A stretch of DNA of 27,603 bases from positions 1-27,603 of IMG/VR virus record IMGVR_UViG_3300028581_000201. The stretch is one strand, 5' to 3'. Below, one piece after another: positions 21,314 through 27,603 of this stretch. The notes beneath the pieces were generated by a model. It searched no databases. It was not told where the DNA came from and was given only the letters and a program-made list of their open reading frames with translations. The stretch is from a virus. The position numbers were made by a program, and so were the translations under genes. How positions within the stretch are numbered: the stretch's first letter is position 1; each line of letters starts with the position of its first letter.

Positions 21314-21907
21314 ATGGATATATCTACTTACGAGACCTTAACAGGTAAACAGGTATCTACAGCACAAGAAGACTACTATGAAGCTATAATTGCCAAGACT
21401 AAATCAATGTTAGAGAATATATTAGGCTATTCGTTAGATGCTCAGACCGCAGCTACTACAAGATTATTCCAATTCAATAAGAACGATAAGTACATAAGTA
21501 TTGACCCATTTGAGACTATTACGAGTGTAAAGTTAGTCAACGATGATGAGGATGAATATACTTTCACTACCGATGATTATCGTATTCACACTCAATACGG
21601 AATTACTAAAGCATTACAACTTTGTAATACATGCTATCAATACTTCTGTTCATGTTATAACTGCGTACAATTAGAAGTAGTAGCGGAGTGGGAATGGGAT
21701 ACCTTACCGACTGATCTTCAATTACTCTGGGCTGATATGACAACTTATTACGCAGATCAGAAGAATAATATCAAATCTGAGACTTTAGGGACTCATTCGT
21801 ATACTAAAGGAAATCTCAATCCTCCCGAGACTAAACGAGAGAACCTTATCATAATAGGCAAATATCAAGGCGGAAACGGGCAAGGTTTAATTATTCCTAC
21901 ACTATGA
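21314..21907 (+). CDS. Head-tail connector (gp6-like)
   Basis: A 197-residue protein starting at ATG 21314 (TATAAT 6 nt before; earlier ATGs at 21293-21298 lie before or across the promoter). DISTYETLTGKQVSTAQEDY then a helical segment leading to MLENILGYSLDAQ is the pattern of phage gp6-like adaptor proteins. Residues about 100-130 hold a Cys-rich segment (LCNTCYQYFCSCYNCVQ), which is unusual for this family and may bind zinc or form disulfides. Predicted role: ring between portal and tail. The stop overlaps the next start by ATGA. Confidence 0.6.
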   Translation: MDISTYETLTGKQVSTAQEDYYEAIIAKTKSMLENILGYSLDAQTAATTRLFQFNKNDKYISIDPFETITSVKLVNDDEDEYTFTTDDYRIHTQYGITKALQLCNTCYQYFCSCYNCVQLEVVAEWEWDTLPTDLQLLWADMTTYYADQKNNIKSETLGTHSYTKGNLNPPETKRENLIIIGKYQGGNGQGLIIPTL

Positions 21908-22281
21908 TACTCAACTACCAAGACGAGGCAACGATCTATAAAGTAACCTCAGACGAGTACGGAAGGAAGAAAATAGTATCTGAAACTGAGACTATTCCTT
22001 GTATTTTCTTACAAGGAATTACCGTAGTACAAGCCGACAAGTCTGAGACTATAGACGCATACGCAGTCATGTATCCCGACCCTGAGAATAAGTTTGTCAT
22101 AGATAACGCAAATAGACTAGAAGGGATGTTCGTGAAAATAGCCTTATTCGGAGTGAGTGATAGCGAGGCATGGTATAGGATAAGTAGTTGTACCGTAAAC
22201 AGAGATCATTTACTATCAAATCAAATAGATAACATACTTTGTGTATTAACGAAATCAGCCCAATTATTAAACGTATCATGA
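21904..22281 (+). CDS. Head closure / head-tail joining protein
   Basis: A 125-residue beta-rich protein. It opens MILNYQDEATIYKVTSDEYG and contains strands TIPCIFLQG, AYAVMYPDPE and GMFVKIALFG, fitting the small beta-barrel joining proteins (SPP1 gp16 / HK97 gp7-like) that lie at this position. Assignment relies mostly on synteny: it is between a gp6-like and a gp10-like gene. Both ends overlap neighbours by ATGA. Confidence 0.55.
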   Translation: MILNYQDEATIYKVTSDEYGRKKIVSETETIPCIFLQGITVVQADKSETIDAYAVMYPDPENKFVIDNANRLEGMFVKIALFGVSDSEAWYRISSCTVNRDHLLSNQIDNILCVLTKSAQLLNVS

Positions 22282-22610
22282 GCTACACAGTCCAAGACTT
22301 TACACCACAGATTATTAACGACATGACTCAAAAAGCGAGTATATTCCTCCGACAATCAGCCGAAGAAATAGTACAAATATCAACTCCAAACACACCTATG
22401 AAAACAGGACAGTTGAGAAGAAGTGTACTCAAAGAGGTATTAGGTTTGAAAGGTAAAGTGCAATGGAATAAGGATTATGCAGCAAAAATGGAAACAGTGC
22501 AGTTCAAGAATTATACTACGCCATCGACAGGACCACATTTTGCTGAAAGTGCAGTCGATCAAGTAGCAAAAAAAACAGGTGGTATTGCTAAAAGTTCAGG
22601 ACTTATATGA
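22278..22610 (+). CDS. HK97 gp10-like head-tail/tail completion protein
   Basis: A 110-residue protein starting at ATG 22278 (in the ATGA overlap; the in-frame codon at 22239 lies inside the previous gene). STPNTPMKTGQLRRSV (about 37-52) is the family's 'aP..TG.Lr.Si' motif, and the ending TGPHFAESAVDQVAKK matches the 'pfl..A.......' tail helix. The length is typical. It acts at the head-tail interface. Confidence 0.75.
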   Translation: MSYTVQDFTPQIINDMTQKASIFLRQSAEEIVQISTPNTPMKTGQLRRSVLKEVLGLKGKVQWNKDYAAKMETVQFKNYTTPSTGPHFAESAVDQVAKKTGGIAKSSGLI

Positions 22611-22996
22611 ACATAACTCATCAATTCGCAACATACATGGCAACTCAAGGATACGGTACGTTAGGTACCAACCTATTTATAGGTGCAGTACCTATTGACG
22701 CTCCCGATGTATGTTGGTGGGTATCCGCTTCAGGAGGGTCTAATACTACAAGAAACAAGACGGGAGAGAGAATAAAACAATATCTTATTCAAGTATTCTA
22801 CCGATCAATGGACGCTGAGGATGTGTACGAGAAAATGCAAGCATTTGAGGAAACCATTAACTCCAACGCATGCACAAGTTTAACTGGCTATGATACAATA
22901 GAGATGCAATGTATTACGTTTCCGACAGATCAAGATATTGATAGTGAGGAACGTACAAAAGGTTTGGCTCAGGTTACATTAACAATTTATTCATAA
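22607..22996 (+). CDS. Tail terminator / minor capsid-type protein
   Basis: A 129-residue protein. The layout of an N-terminal helix (ITHQFATYMATQGYG), a strand (NLFIGAVP), VCWWVSASGG, then IKQYLIQVFYRS, and a final QVTLTIYS strand fits the tail terminator family found after gp10-like genes (minor capsid / DUF3168-like). It is placed by synteny just before the major tail protein. Overlaps its upstream neighbour by ATGA. Confidence 0.6.
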   Translation: MNITHQFATYMATQGYGTLGTNLFIGAVPIDAPDVCWWVSASGGSNTTRNKTGERIKQYLIQVFYRSMDAEDVYEKMQAFEETINSNACTSLTGYDTIEMQCITFPTDQDIDSEERTKGLAQVTLTIYS

Positions 22997-22999
22997 AAT

Positions 23000-23506
23000 A
23001 TGTCACTCGTTCGTGGACCCTTTTCGATAAAATGGGGAGATAACACAATTACAGATGTTGAGGAAGTCGCAATAGATCATGAAGTTACTAGTGATGAGTT
23101 TACAACTGTTCAAGGCACTACTCTTGAAATTGACGGAGCGTATAAAGTAAGTGCTACATTGACTCTTTTAGCCTCAGATATTCCCGCACTTTCAGCACTA
23201 CTCCCTCAATACTTTGTAGCGAATGGTGGAGTGATGAGTACAGGCGAGACAGTAAATAACGCTACAGGAGCAATTGATATAAAAGCAGCCTCATGTGATG
23301 ACTCTATCGTATACAACAATCTTGATATTACCTCATGTGGTAACCCAGGACAGGTATTAAGAATTGTAAATGCCCGAACTAGAATTGAGGGAATTGAACT
23401 AGACAACGTGATTAAGAAAGTAATGATCAAGTTTATCGGAGAGTCCGCTTCTGATGAAGCAACTGTCCAGATATTCAAATCAGGTACAATTAGTGTTGTT
23501 TCCTAA
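23000..23506 (+). CDS. Major tail (tube) protein
   Basis: A 168-residue, beta-rich, acidic protein (VRGPFSIKWGDNTITDVEEV, then IDGAYKVSATLTLLASDIPA). The strands ALSALLPQY, VLRIVNARTRIEG and VIKKVMIKFIGE correspond to the tail tube fold. It sits exactly where the major tail protein is expected, between terminator and chaperones. The start ATG 23000 has no Shine-Dalgarno. Sequence identity to known tube proteins is not obvious, so the call depends on order and composition. Confidence 0.65.
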   Translation: MSLVRGPFSIKWGDNTITDVEEVAIDHEVTSDEFTTVQGTTLEIDGAYKVSATLTLLASDIPALSALLPQYFVANGGVMSTGETVNNATGAIDIKAASCDDSIVYNNLDITSCGNPGQVLRIVNARTRIEGIELDNVIKKVMIKFIGESASDEATVQIFKSGTISVVS

Positions 23507-23509
23507 CCT

Positions 23510-23782
23510 ATGACACAAAAAATGCACAATCTTGATGACGTTAATGAGTATTTTGATTTTATTCTTAAGGGTAACACCTATCGCTTCCGTCAAATGACGA
23601 TGGAAGAAATAGAGGGATTGAAAGAGATAGAAGGTGATGAGAAAAAAACAATGGCGTATCTATTTACTTTTGTTTCAAAGGTTACCGAGAATGCACCAGA
23701 CTTTACCGAGGTTGCTAAAAAAATGGTAGCACCTCAATGGAAAAAGTTTGTTGAAATGCTCAAGACAGAGTTTTCAGGATGA
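23510..23782 (+). CDS. Tail assembly chaperone (G-like)
   Basis: A 90-residue acidic helical protein (YRFRQMTMEEIEGLKEIEGD; FVSKVTENAPDFTEVAKKMV). It lies between the tail tube and tape measure genes, the position of tail chaperones. In many phages this gene is linked to its partner by a -1 frameshift, but here the -1 frame ends at TAA 23785-23787, so no long fusion can form. Confidence 0.6.
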   Translation: MTQKMHNLDDVNEYFDFILKGNTYRFRQMTMEEIEGLKEIEGDEKKTMAYLFTFVSKVTENAPDFTEVAKKMVAPQWKKFVEMLKTEFSG

Positions 23783-23788
23783 TATAAT
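23783..23788 (+). promoter_or_regulatory. Leaderless-type promoter before the second chaperone gene
   Basis: TATAAT ends 5 nt before GTG 23794 and begins right after the stop of the first chaperone gene. The spacing is like that at 12547, 12972, 19180 and 21302. Confidence 0.4.
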
Positions 23789-23793
23789 AAGGT

Positions 23794-24060
23794 GTGATCA
23801 TCAAAGCACAAAAAACAACCGAAGAAAATACTGAGGCGGGCGAGGATATACTTGCCCGCTTTTGTTATCTCTATCCTTCCTATACCTTCATAGAAGCAAA
23901 AAAACTACCATATAACAGAGTCTTGAAAATGATTAAGGTTGCAAGAAAAGAACAAGCGTATGAGTGGTATAATTTACTCAGGATTGCAATGGCTCCACAT
24001 GGTAAAAAAGGATCAGCATCAAACATTATTAGGGAATACAAAAAAATTATAGAAACATAA
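23794..24060 (+). CDS. Second tail assembly chaperone-like protein
   Basis: An 88-residue helical protein with a GTG start at 23794. It includes EDILARFCYLYPSYTFIEAK and MIKVARKEQAYEWYNLLRIA, similar in style to the short gp/T-like chaperone parts of siphoviruses (helices with conserved YxW/aromatic positions). It ends one base before the tape measure start. Position strongly supports a chaperone role even though it is expressed separately instead of by frameshift. Confidence 0.55.
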   Translation: MIIKAQKTTEENTEAGEDILARFCYLYPSYTFIEAKKLPYNRVLKMIKVARKEQAYEWYNLLRIAMAPHGKKGSASNIIREYKKIIET

Positions 24061-24061
24061 T

Positions 24062-26005
24062 ATGTCATCAATAGTTGGAGGAACAATTGTTTGGAACTTA
24101 GACGTAGATGCATCAAAGTTTAATGATGGATTAGAGAAGGCATCTAATAAAGCAAAAAATGCTGCAAAGGATGTTGGTGACTCTTCAAAGGAGATTAGTA
24201 AAAGTATAACTAGTTCATTTGATAAATCTGTTGACTCAAGTACTAAATTAGCCATAGGACTTGGAGCTATAGCGACTGCTGGAATTATATCTGCAACTAA
24301 AATGGTACAGTTGGCTGCTGATACAGAGATGCTTAGAACAAATATCGACGTACTAGCTGGTAGTACCGAAAAAGGAGTTGCACTATTCGAAGATCTATAT
24401 GACTTCGCTGCAAGAACACCATTTGAGACTACAGATTTAGTACAAGCGACACAAACAATGTTAGGCTATGGAATATCAGTAGATGATGCGAAAGGATATT
24501 TACAGGTACTTGGTGATATTTCTCTAGGTAACAAAAATAAACTACAAGGTATTACATTCGCATTTTCTCAGATCATGGGAACGGGTAGGTTATTAGGACA
24601 GGACCTTCGACAACTAATAAGTAATGGATTTAATCCACTTACAGAAATATCTAAAATAACAGGCGAAACAATGCAGGAGTTAAAAGACAGAATGGAAGAT
24701 GGTGGTATCAGTGCGGATGAGGTAGCAAAAGCATTTGAGTCTGCAACTAAAGAGGGTGGACTATTTTATAAAGGAATGGAAAAGGGATCGAAAACACTTA
24801 CAGGTATATGGTCTACAATGATGGATGAGGTTAATACCTTTGTTAGAGGATTAGTTGGATTATCAAGAAAGGGTGAAGTCATAAAGGGAAGTTTTTTTGA
24901 TAAACTAAAAAAGGTAATTATAGACTTTACTAAAACACTGAAGGATAACTTCCAACAAATAAAAGATACCCTTGGAAAGGTAGTAGATTTAGCTATACAA
25001 AACTTACCCATACTTACTGGAATAATAGTAGGTGCACTTACTCCTGCATTTATAGGACTCGCTACTTCGATTTGGGCAGCATTAGCACCATTGCTACCAT
25101 TCATAGCCATAGGTGTTATATTGGCTTTAATAGTAGATGCAATTATCAAACAGCTTGGTGGATGGGACGAAGCAATGAGAGTAGTAAACAATACACTCAG
25201 AGGACTCGAACAAGTCTATAAAACATATCTTGAACCAGCATTGAAGGCTCTTTGGAAACAAATAACAGAAGAACTAATCCCAGAATTAAAACGTCTATGG
25301 TATCTTATAGAACCTGTCATAATACCAGTACTCAAGTTTCTTGCCACAGTTATATTAGGTCTTCTTGTTATTGCGATAGCTTTTCTTATAGAAGTATTCA
25401 AGTTGGTAACAAAACAAATAACAAAGAGTATTAAAGACTTCAACGACATGATCGTATTCTTCAAAAACTTTGGTGCAAGAGTAGAAGAATTTGGGAGAGA
25501 ATTATATAGAACACTCATAGAGCCTTGGGTTAAGGCGGGTATTACTCTATGGGAGAACATAAAATGGATATGGAGAATGTGGACTGGACTATGGGATGAT
25601 ATGGTATCGTATGCAAAGTCAATACCAGATCGAATAGCCTCATTCATGTGGCGAGTATATGATAATATAATGCTTCCTTGGAGAAATGCAAGACGTGGTA
25701 TAGAGGATTTAGCTAATGAAATAAGAAATGCTATCGATCGTATAAATCCCTTTCATCGTGAATCGCCCTCACTCGTAGATAATGTCATAGCAGGGGTAAA
25801 AGAGATCAAAAAACAATACGCAGGATTAACTTCAATCCAACTCCCAGCCATTTCATCACAGAGTATGCCATTAACTGATATAGAGAGTGAAACAGGACAG
25901 ACATATTCTAAGAAAGATGTAACTGTAAACATTGGCGAAGTAAGAAACATGCAAGATATAGAAATGATCAGTCGTGAGATTGGGTATAGATTTTCTCTAA
26001 TATGA
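24062..26005 (+). CDS. Tail tape measure protein
   Basis: A 647-residue protein. Residues about 60-240 form the standard tape measure domain (TKLAIGLGAIATAGIISATK; LRTNIDVLAGSTEKG; YDFAARTPFETTDLVQATQT; RLLGQDLRQLISNGFNPLTE). Two hydrophobic zones follow, about 315-365 (LTGIIVGALTPAFIGLATSI) and 420-445 (FLATVILGLLVIAIAFLIEV), expected to enter the host membrane. The C-terminal 200 residues are amphipathic (GAGL-free, rich in Trp). At 647 residues it implies a rather short tail; by the common rule of about 0.15 nm per residue, close to 100 nm. The stop overlaps the next gene by ATGA (26002-26005). Confidence 0.92.
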   Translation: MSSIVGGTIVWNLDVDASKFNDGLEKASNKAKNAAKDVGDSSKEISKSITSSFDKSVDSSTKLAIGLGAIATAGIISATKMVQLAADTEMLRTNIDVLAGSTEKGVALFEDLYDFAARTPFETTDLVQATQTMLGYGISVDDAKGYLQVLGDISLGNKNKLQGITFAFSQIMGTGRLLGQDLRQLISNGFNPLTEISKITGETMQELKDRMEDGGISADEVAKAFESATKEGGLFYKGMEKGSKTLTGIWSTMMDEVNTFVRGLVGLSRKGEVIKGSFFDKLKKVIIDFTKTLKDNFQQIKDTLGKVVDLAIQNLPILTGIIVGALTPAFIGLATSIWAALAPLLPFIAIGVILALIVDAIIKQLGGWDEAMRVVNNTLRGLEQVYKTYLEPALKALWKQITEELIPELKRLWYLIEPVIIPVLKFLATVILGLLVIAIAFLIEVFKLVTKQITKSIKDFNDMIVFFKNFGARVEEFGRELYRTLIEPWVKAGITLWENIKWIWRMWTGLWDDMVSYAKSIPDRIASFMWRVYDNIMLPWRNARRGIEDLANEIRNAIDRINPFHRESPSLVDNVIAGVKEIKKQYAGLTSIQLPAISSQSMPLTDIESETGQTYSKKDVTVNIGEVRNMQDIEMISREIGYRFSLI

Positions 26006-26799
26006 AAAACATTTCACTTACAAACGGCACAGACGTATTCACATTTACTAACATAGGTAATGTCGAAGGATTTGAATATCCCGAAGCGAGGGTATCAGTT
26101 GAGGACGTAGCAGGTGATAAGTCTGCGATTTGGATAAACTCAAAAGCAGGGAGAAGGAGATTATCGTTTCAATCGGTAATCCCTTATACAAGTAGAACAG
26201 ACCTACAAAAAGTCCTCCGATTAGGAGATGAAAAACTACTTAAGTTTACCACCTGTGATGATATTGCTTTACAAACTGATGTAGATGTAGAAAGATTTAC
26301 CATGCCTTACAGACCAGGACGACAGATAGCCTTACTTGAACTAGTCTCGGCTGACTGGCGATTTGTAAGCCAAACCGAACACGAATATGAGACACCTGAG
26401 ACCGTAATATCAGGAGGTATGGCAATCCCCGCAGAAGTACCATTTGATTTAGCAGGTGGAGAGGGAGCCGAGAACTACGGAGTGAATAACGCAGGAAACG
26501 ATTACGCAGAGCCGATATTCCATATCAATGGACCCTTCCTGTCGTGTCTGGTAACAAACGTAACTACAGGCGAAACCTTTACGATAACAGATACTTTAGC
26601 AAGCGATGAGAGTATTGAAATCAATAGTCAGGATAAAACTATATTAAAGAATGAAACAGAGAACGCCTACAGTACAATGACATCGGGTAACTTTTGGAGA
26701 TTAACTCCTGGATTTAACTATGTACAATTTACCGCAGTCGGAGAAGACGTAACAACTATTCTAACTATAAATTGGAGGGATTCATATATCGGCATCTAG
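26002..26799 (+). CDS. Distal tail protein (Dit-like, siphovirus tail component)
   Basis: A 265-residue protein. The N-domain (about 1-130: DVFTFTNIGNVEGFEYPEAR, RRRLSFQSVIPYTSRTDLQK, LLKFTTCDD, VERFTMPYRPGRQIALLELV, SADWRFVS) follows the Dit belt pattern, where 'l..g......l......D..f' is characteristic. The C-domain (about 150-265) is a galectin-like beta sandwich (AEPIFHINGPFLSCLVTNVT, TGETFTITDTL, NFWRLTPGFNYVQFT), with the 'G.N.i.....' phrase before the end. It links tape measure and baseplate hub. Confidence 0.8.
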   Translation: MKNISLTNGTDVFTFTNIGNVEGFEYPEARVSVEDVAGDKSAIWINSKAGRRRLSFQSVIPYTSRTDLQKVLRLGDEKLLKFTTCDDIALQTDVDVERFTMPYRPGRQIALLELVSADWRFVSQTEHEYETPETVISGGMAIPAEVPFDLAGGEGAENYGVNNAGNDYAEPIFHINGPFLSCLVTNVTTGETFTITDTLASDESIEINSQDKTILKNETENAYSTMTSGNFWRLTPGFNYVQFTAVGEDVTTILTINWRDSYIGI

Positions 26800-26818
26800 C
26801 GTGATTGACTTTTATTAA

Positions 26819-27094
26819 CCATTATGGATTGCTAGACGAAATAAAGAAAATTATGGCGAGAAAAGTCCTGTATGGAAAGGTGATAGTGTTGGCTATATGG
26901 GATTACATTATTGGGTTTATAAAAATTTAGGTAAGGCCAGACACTGTTCTAAAGATCTAAGTCATAACTCAAAAGTTTATCACTGGGCAAACATTTCAGG
27001 TGAGTACAAAAGAGAACTATCTGATTGGAGGCAACTTTGTCCTAAATGTAATCTAAATGATGGTGTCAAAATACATCCAAGATTTAAGCTATAA
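26819..27094 (+). pseudogene. HNH-like zinc protein, probably degraded
   Basis: An open frame of 91 codons without a usable start near its 5' end: the first ATG in frame is 26897, but coding similarity begins earlier (WIARRNKENYGEKSPVWKGD and GYMGLHYWVYKNLGKARHC). The family it resembles usually has 'y..lH.wv....GkP..C..Cg', 'y.WaNisg.Y.RdlsDw..LC..CH..yD'. Here WANISGEYKRELSDWRQLC is intact, but the second Cys of the first pair and the final His are missing (HCSKD; CPKCNLND). ATG 26824 is in another frame and stops after three codons. It is a nuclease-like insertion between two tail genes, probably inactive; a non-standard ATT start at 26828 cannot be excluded. Confidence 0.6.
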
Positions 27095-27095
27095 T
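27090..27095 (+). promoter_or_regulatory. Probable short-leader promoter before the baseplate gene
   Basis: TATAAT 13 nt before ATG 27109, the same spacing as the site before the portal gene (14898-14903). It overlaps the stop codon of the HNH remnant. No -35 or Shine-Dalgarno. Confidence 0.4.
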
Positions 27096-27108
27096 AGACA
27101 TATATCTT

Positions 27109-27603
27109 ATGATCTATCGAGTAGTAGTCAAATCAGGTACAGATACCATAGGCGAGTTTGAGGCTTTTACCAAATTAACTTTTGGCAAGAGATTAAATAA
27201 CTATGGAACTTGTATTCTAACAATCCCTGTAAGTGAAGAGAAGGTAAACGAATTAGTAGCACTAAGAGAAAATACTGTTTGGATATATAGAGATGACATA
27301 TTAGTTTGGTCAGGTGAGATGGCTATAAGAGCAGGAGAGTTAGATAGTAAAGGGTCAGGATTGATTGAACTTCACTCATTTACATGGTTTGAACAATTAA
27401 GAAATAGGTTTACAGAAAAAGAATTAGAATACGAACAAGTTGATGCAGGAGCAATAGCGTGGAATCTTATAGACAGAACTCAAGGTCAATATATTCAAAC
27501 TGTCTCACCCGATACTCTACCCATAACTGCGAGTACAAGTAATGCAGTAGGGACAAAAGACTGGACTAACCCGAATAATATCAAAACCGCAGACAGTACT
27601 TCA
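27109..27603 (+). CDS. Baseplate/tail hub protein, N-terminal part (Gp37-like)
   Basis: An open frame of 165 codons from ATG 27109 running off the window. It begins MIYRVVVKSGTDTIGEFEAF, and continues with KLTFGKRLNNYGTCILTIPV, LRENTVWIYRDDILVWSGEM and TWFEQLRNRFTEKELEYEQV. The pattern of beta strands, with 'f....g...l.lp......l.....v.v.Rdg.lvw.G.i' fits the N-terminal domain of siphovirus tail hub proteins (ReqiPepy6 Gp37-like group). It follows the distal tail protein as expected. The C-terminal part and any receptor-binding region lie outside. Confidence 0.65.
   Translation, partial: MIYRVVVKSGTDTIGEFEAFTKLTFGKRLNNYGTCILTIPVSEEKVNELVALRENTVWIYRDDILVWSGEMAIRAGELDSKGSGLIELHSFTWFEQLRNRFTEKELEYEQVDAGAIAWNLIDRTQGQYIQTVSPDTLPITASTSNAVGTKDWTNPNNIKTADSTS

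Noticed and set aside
23641-23790. Programmed -1 frameshift between chaperone genes (A-rich runs at 23641 and 23718)
   Set aside because: The -1 frame meets TAA at 23785-23787 before the second gene, so no fusion can result.
24766-25647. Minus-strand open frames opposite the tape measure gene
   Set aside because: Shadows of a long, clearly coding gene; no start signals or recognisable domains.
1-27603. Prophage within a bacterial chromosome
   Set aside because: Every recognisable gene is phage-type; no integrase, attachment repeat or host gene is visible in this window.
1-27603. Recoded genetic code (TGA or TAG as sense)
   Set aside because: TGA, TAG and TAA all end well-supported genes, including many ATGA junctions.

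Overview
This window is a piece of a tailed double-stranded DNA bacteriophage genome (siphovirus type, HK97-fold capsid). It is AT-rich and read with the standard bacterial code: TGA serves as an ordinary stop many times. No integrase, repressor, tRNA or host gene is visible. The host cannot be named from the sequence. It is a bacterium using TATAAT/TTTACA-type promoters, and one start has a near-perfect Shine-Dalgarno, so the usual anti-Shine-Dalgarno is probably present, although most starts lack one.

Layout. (1) 1-3362, minus strand: an early block with a recombination pair (5' end of a probable YqaJ-type exonuclease, then a Rad52-like annealing protein), a secreted lysozyme-like protein, small unknown genes and a helix-turn-helix replication protein. 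It is driven by at least three leftward promoters, two of which share an identical 16-bp box. (2) 3363-3586: a divergent control region with a leftward terminator. (3) 3587-11160, plus strand: a NinG-like nuclease gene broken into two split-intein halves with a free-standing HNH gene between them, two small zinc proteins, and a sugar cassette of five glycosyltransferase-like proteins plus one acetyltransferase, with traces of duplication and deletion. (4) 11142-14889: a ParB-like protein, a Dam-like methylase carrying a 9-bp repeat array, a small-terminase-like protein, an AP2-HNH homing endonuclease and the large terminase. (5) 14917-21242: a portal-MuF fusion interrupted by an intein, small capsid-region genes and a protease-major capsid fusion ending at a strong terminator. 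(6) 21314-27603: head-tail connectors, major tail protein, tail chaperones, tape measure, distal tail protein, an HNH remnant and the start of a baseplate/tail protein.

The most striking content is the selfish DNA. There are five endonuclease-type genes in 27.6 kb, and two use unusual architectures: a 'fractured' ninG gene with a split intein around an HNH gene, and a portal-MuF intein whose Vsr-like endonuclease is encoded on the opposite strand, antisense to the intein itself.

A second theme is control. Several rightward genes have TATAAT only 5-6 nt before the start codon, the layout expected for leaderless mRNAs. Most other rightward genes are joined by ATGA stop-start overlaps.
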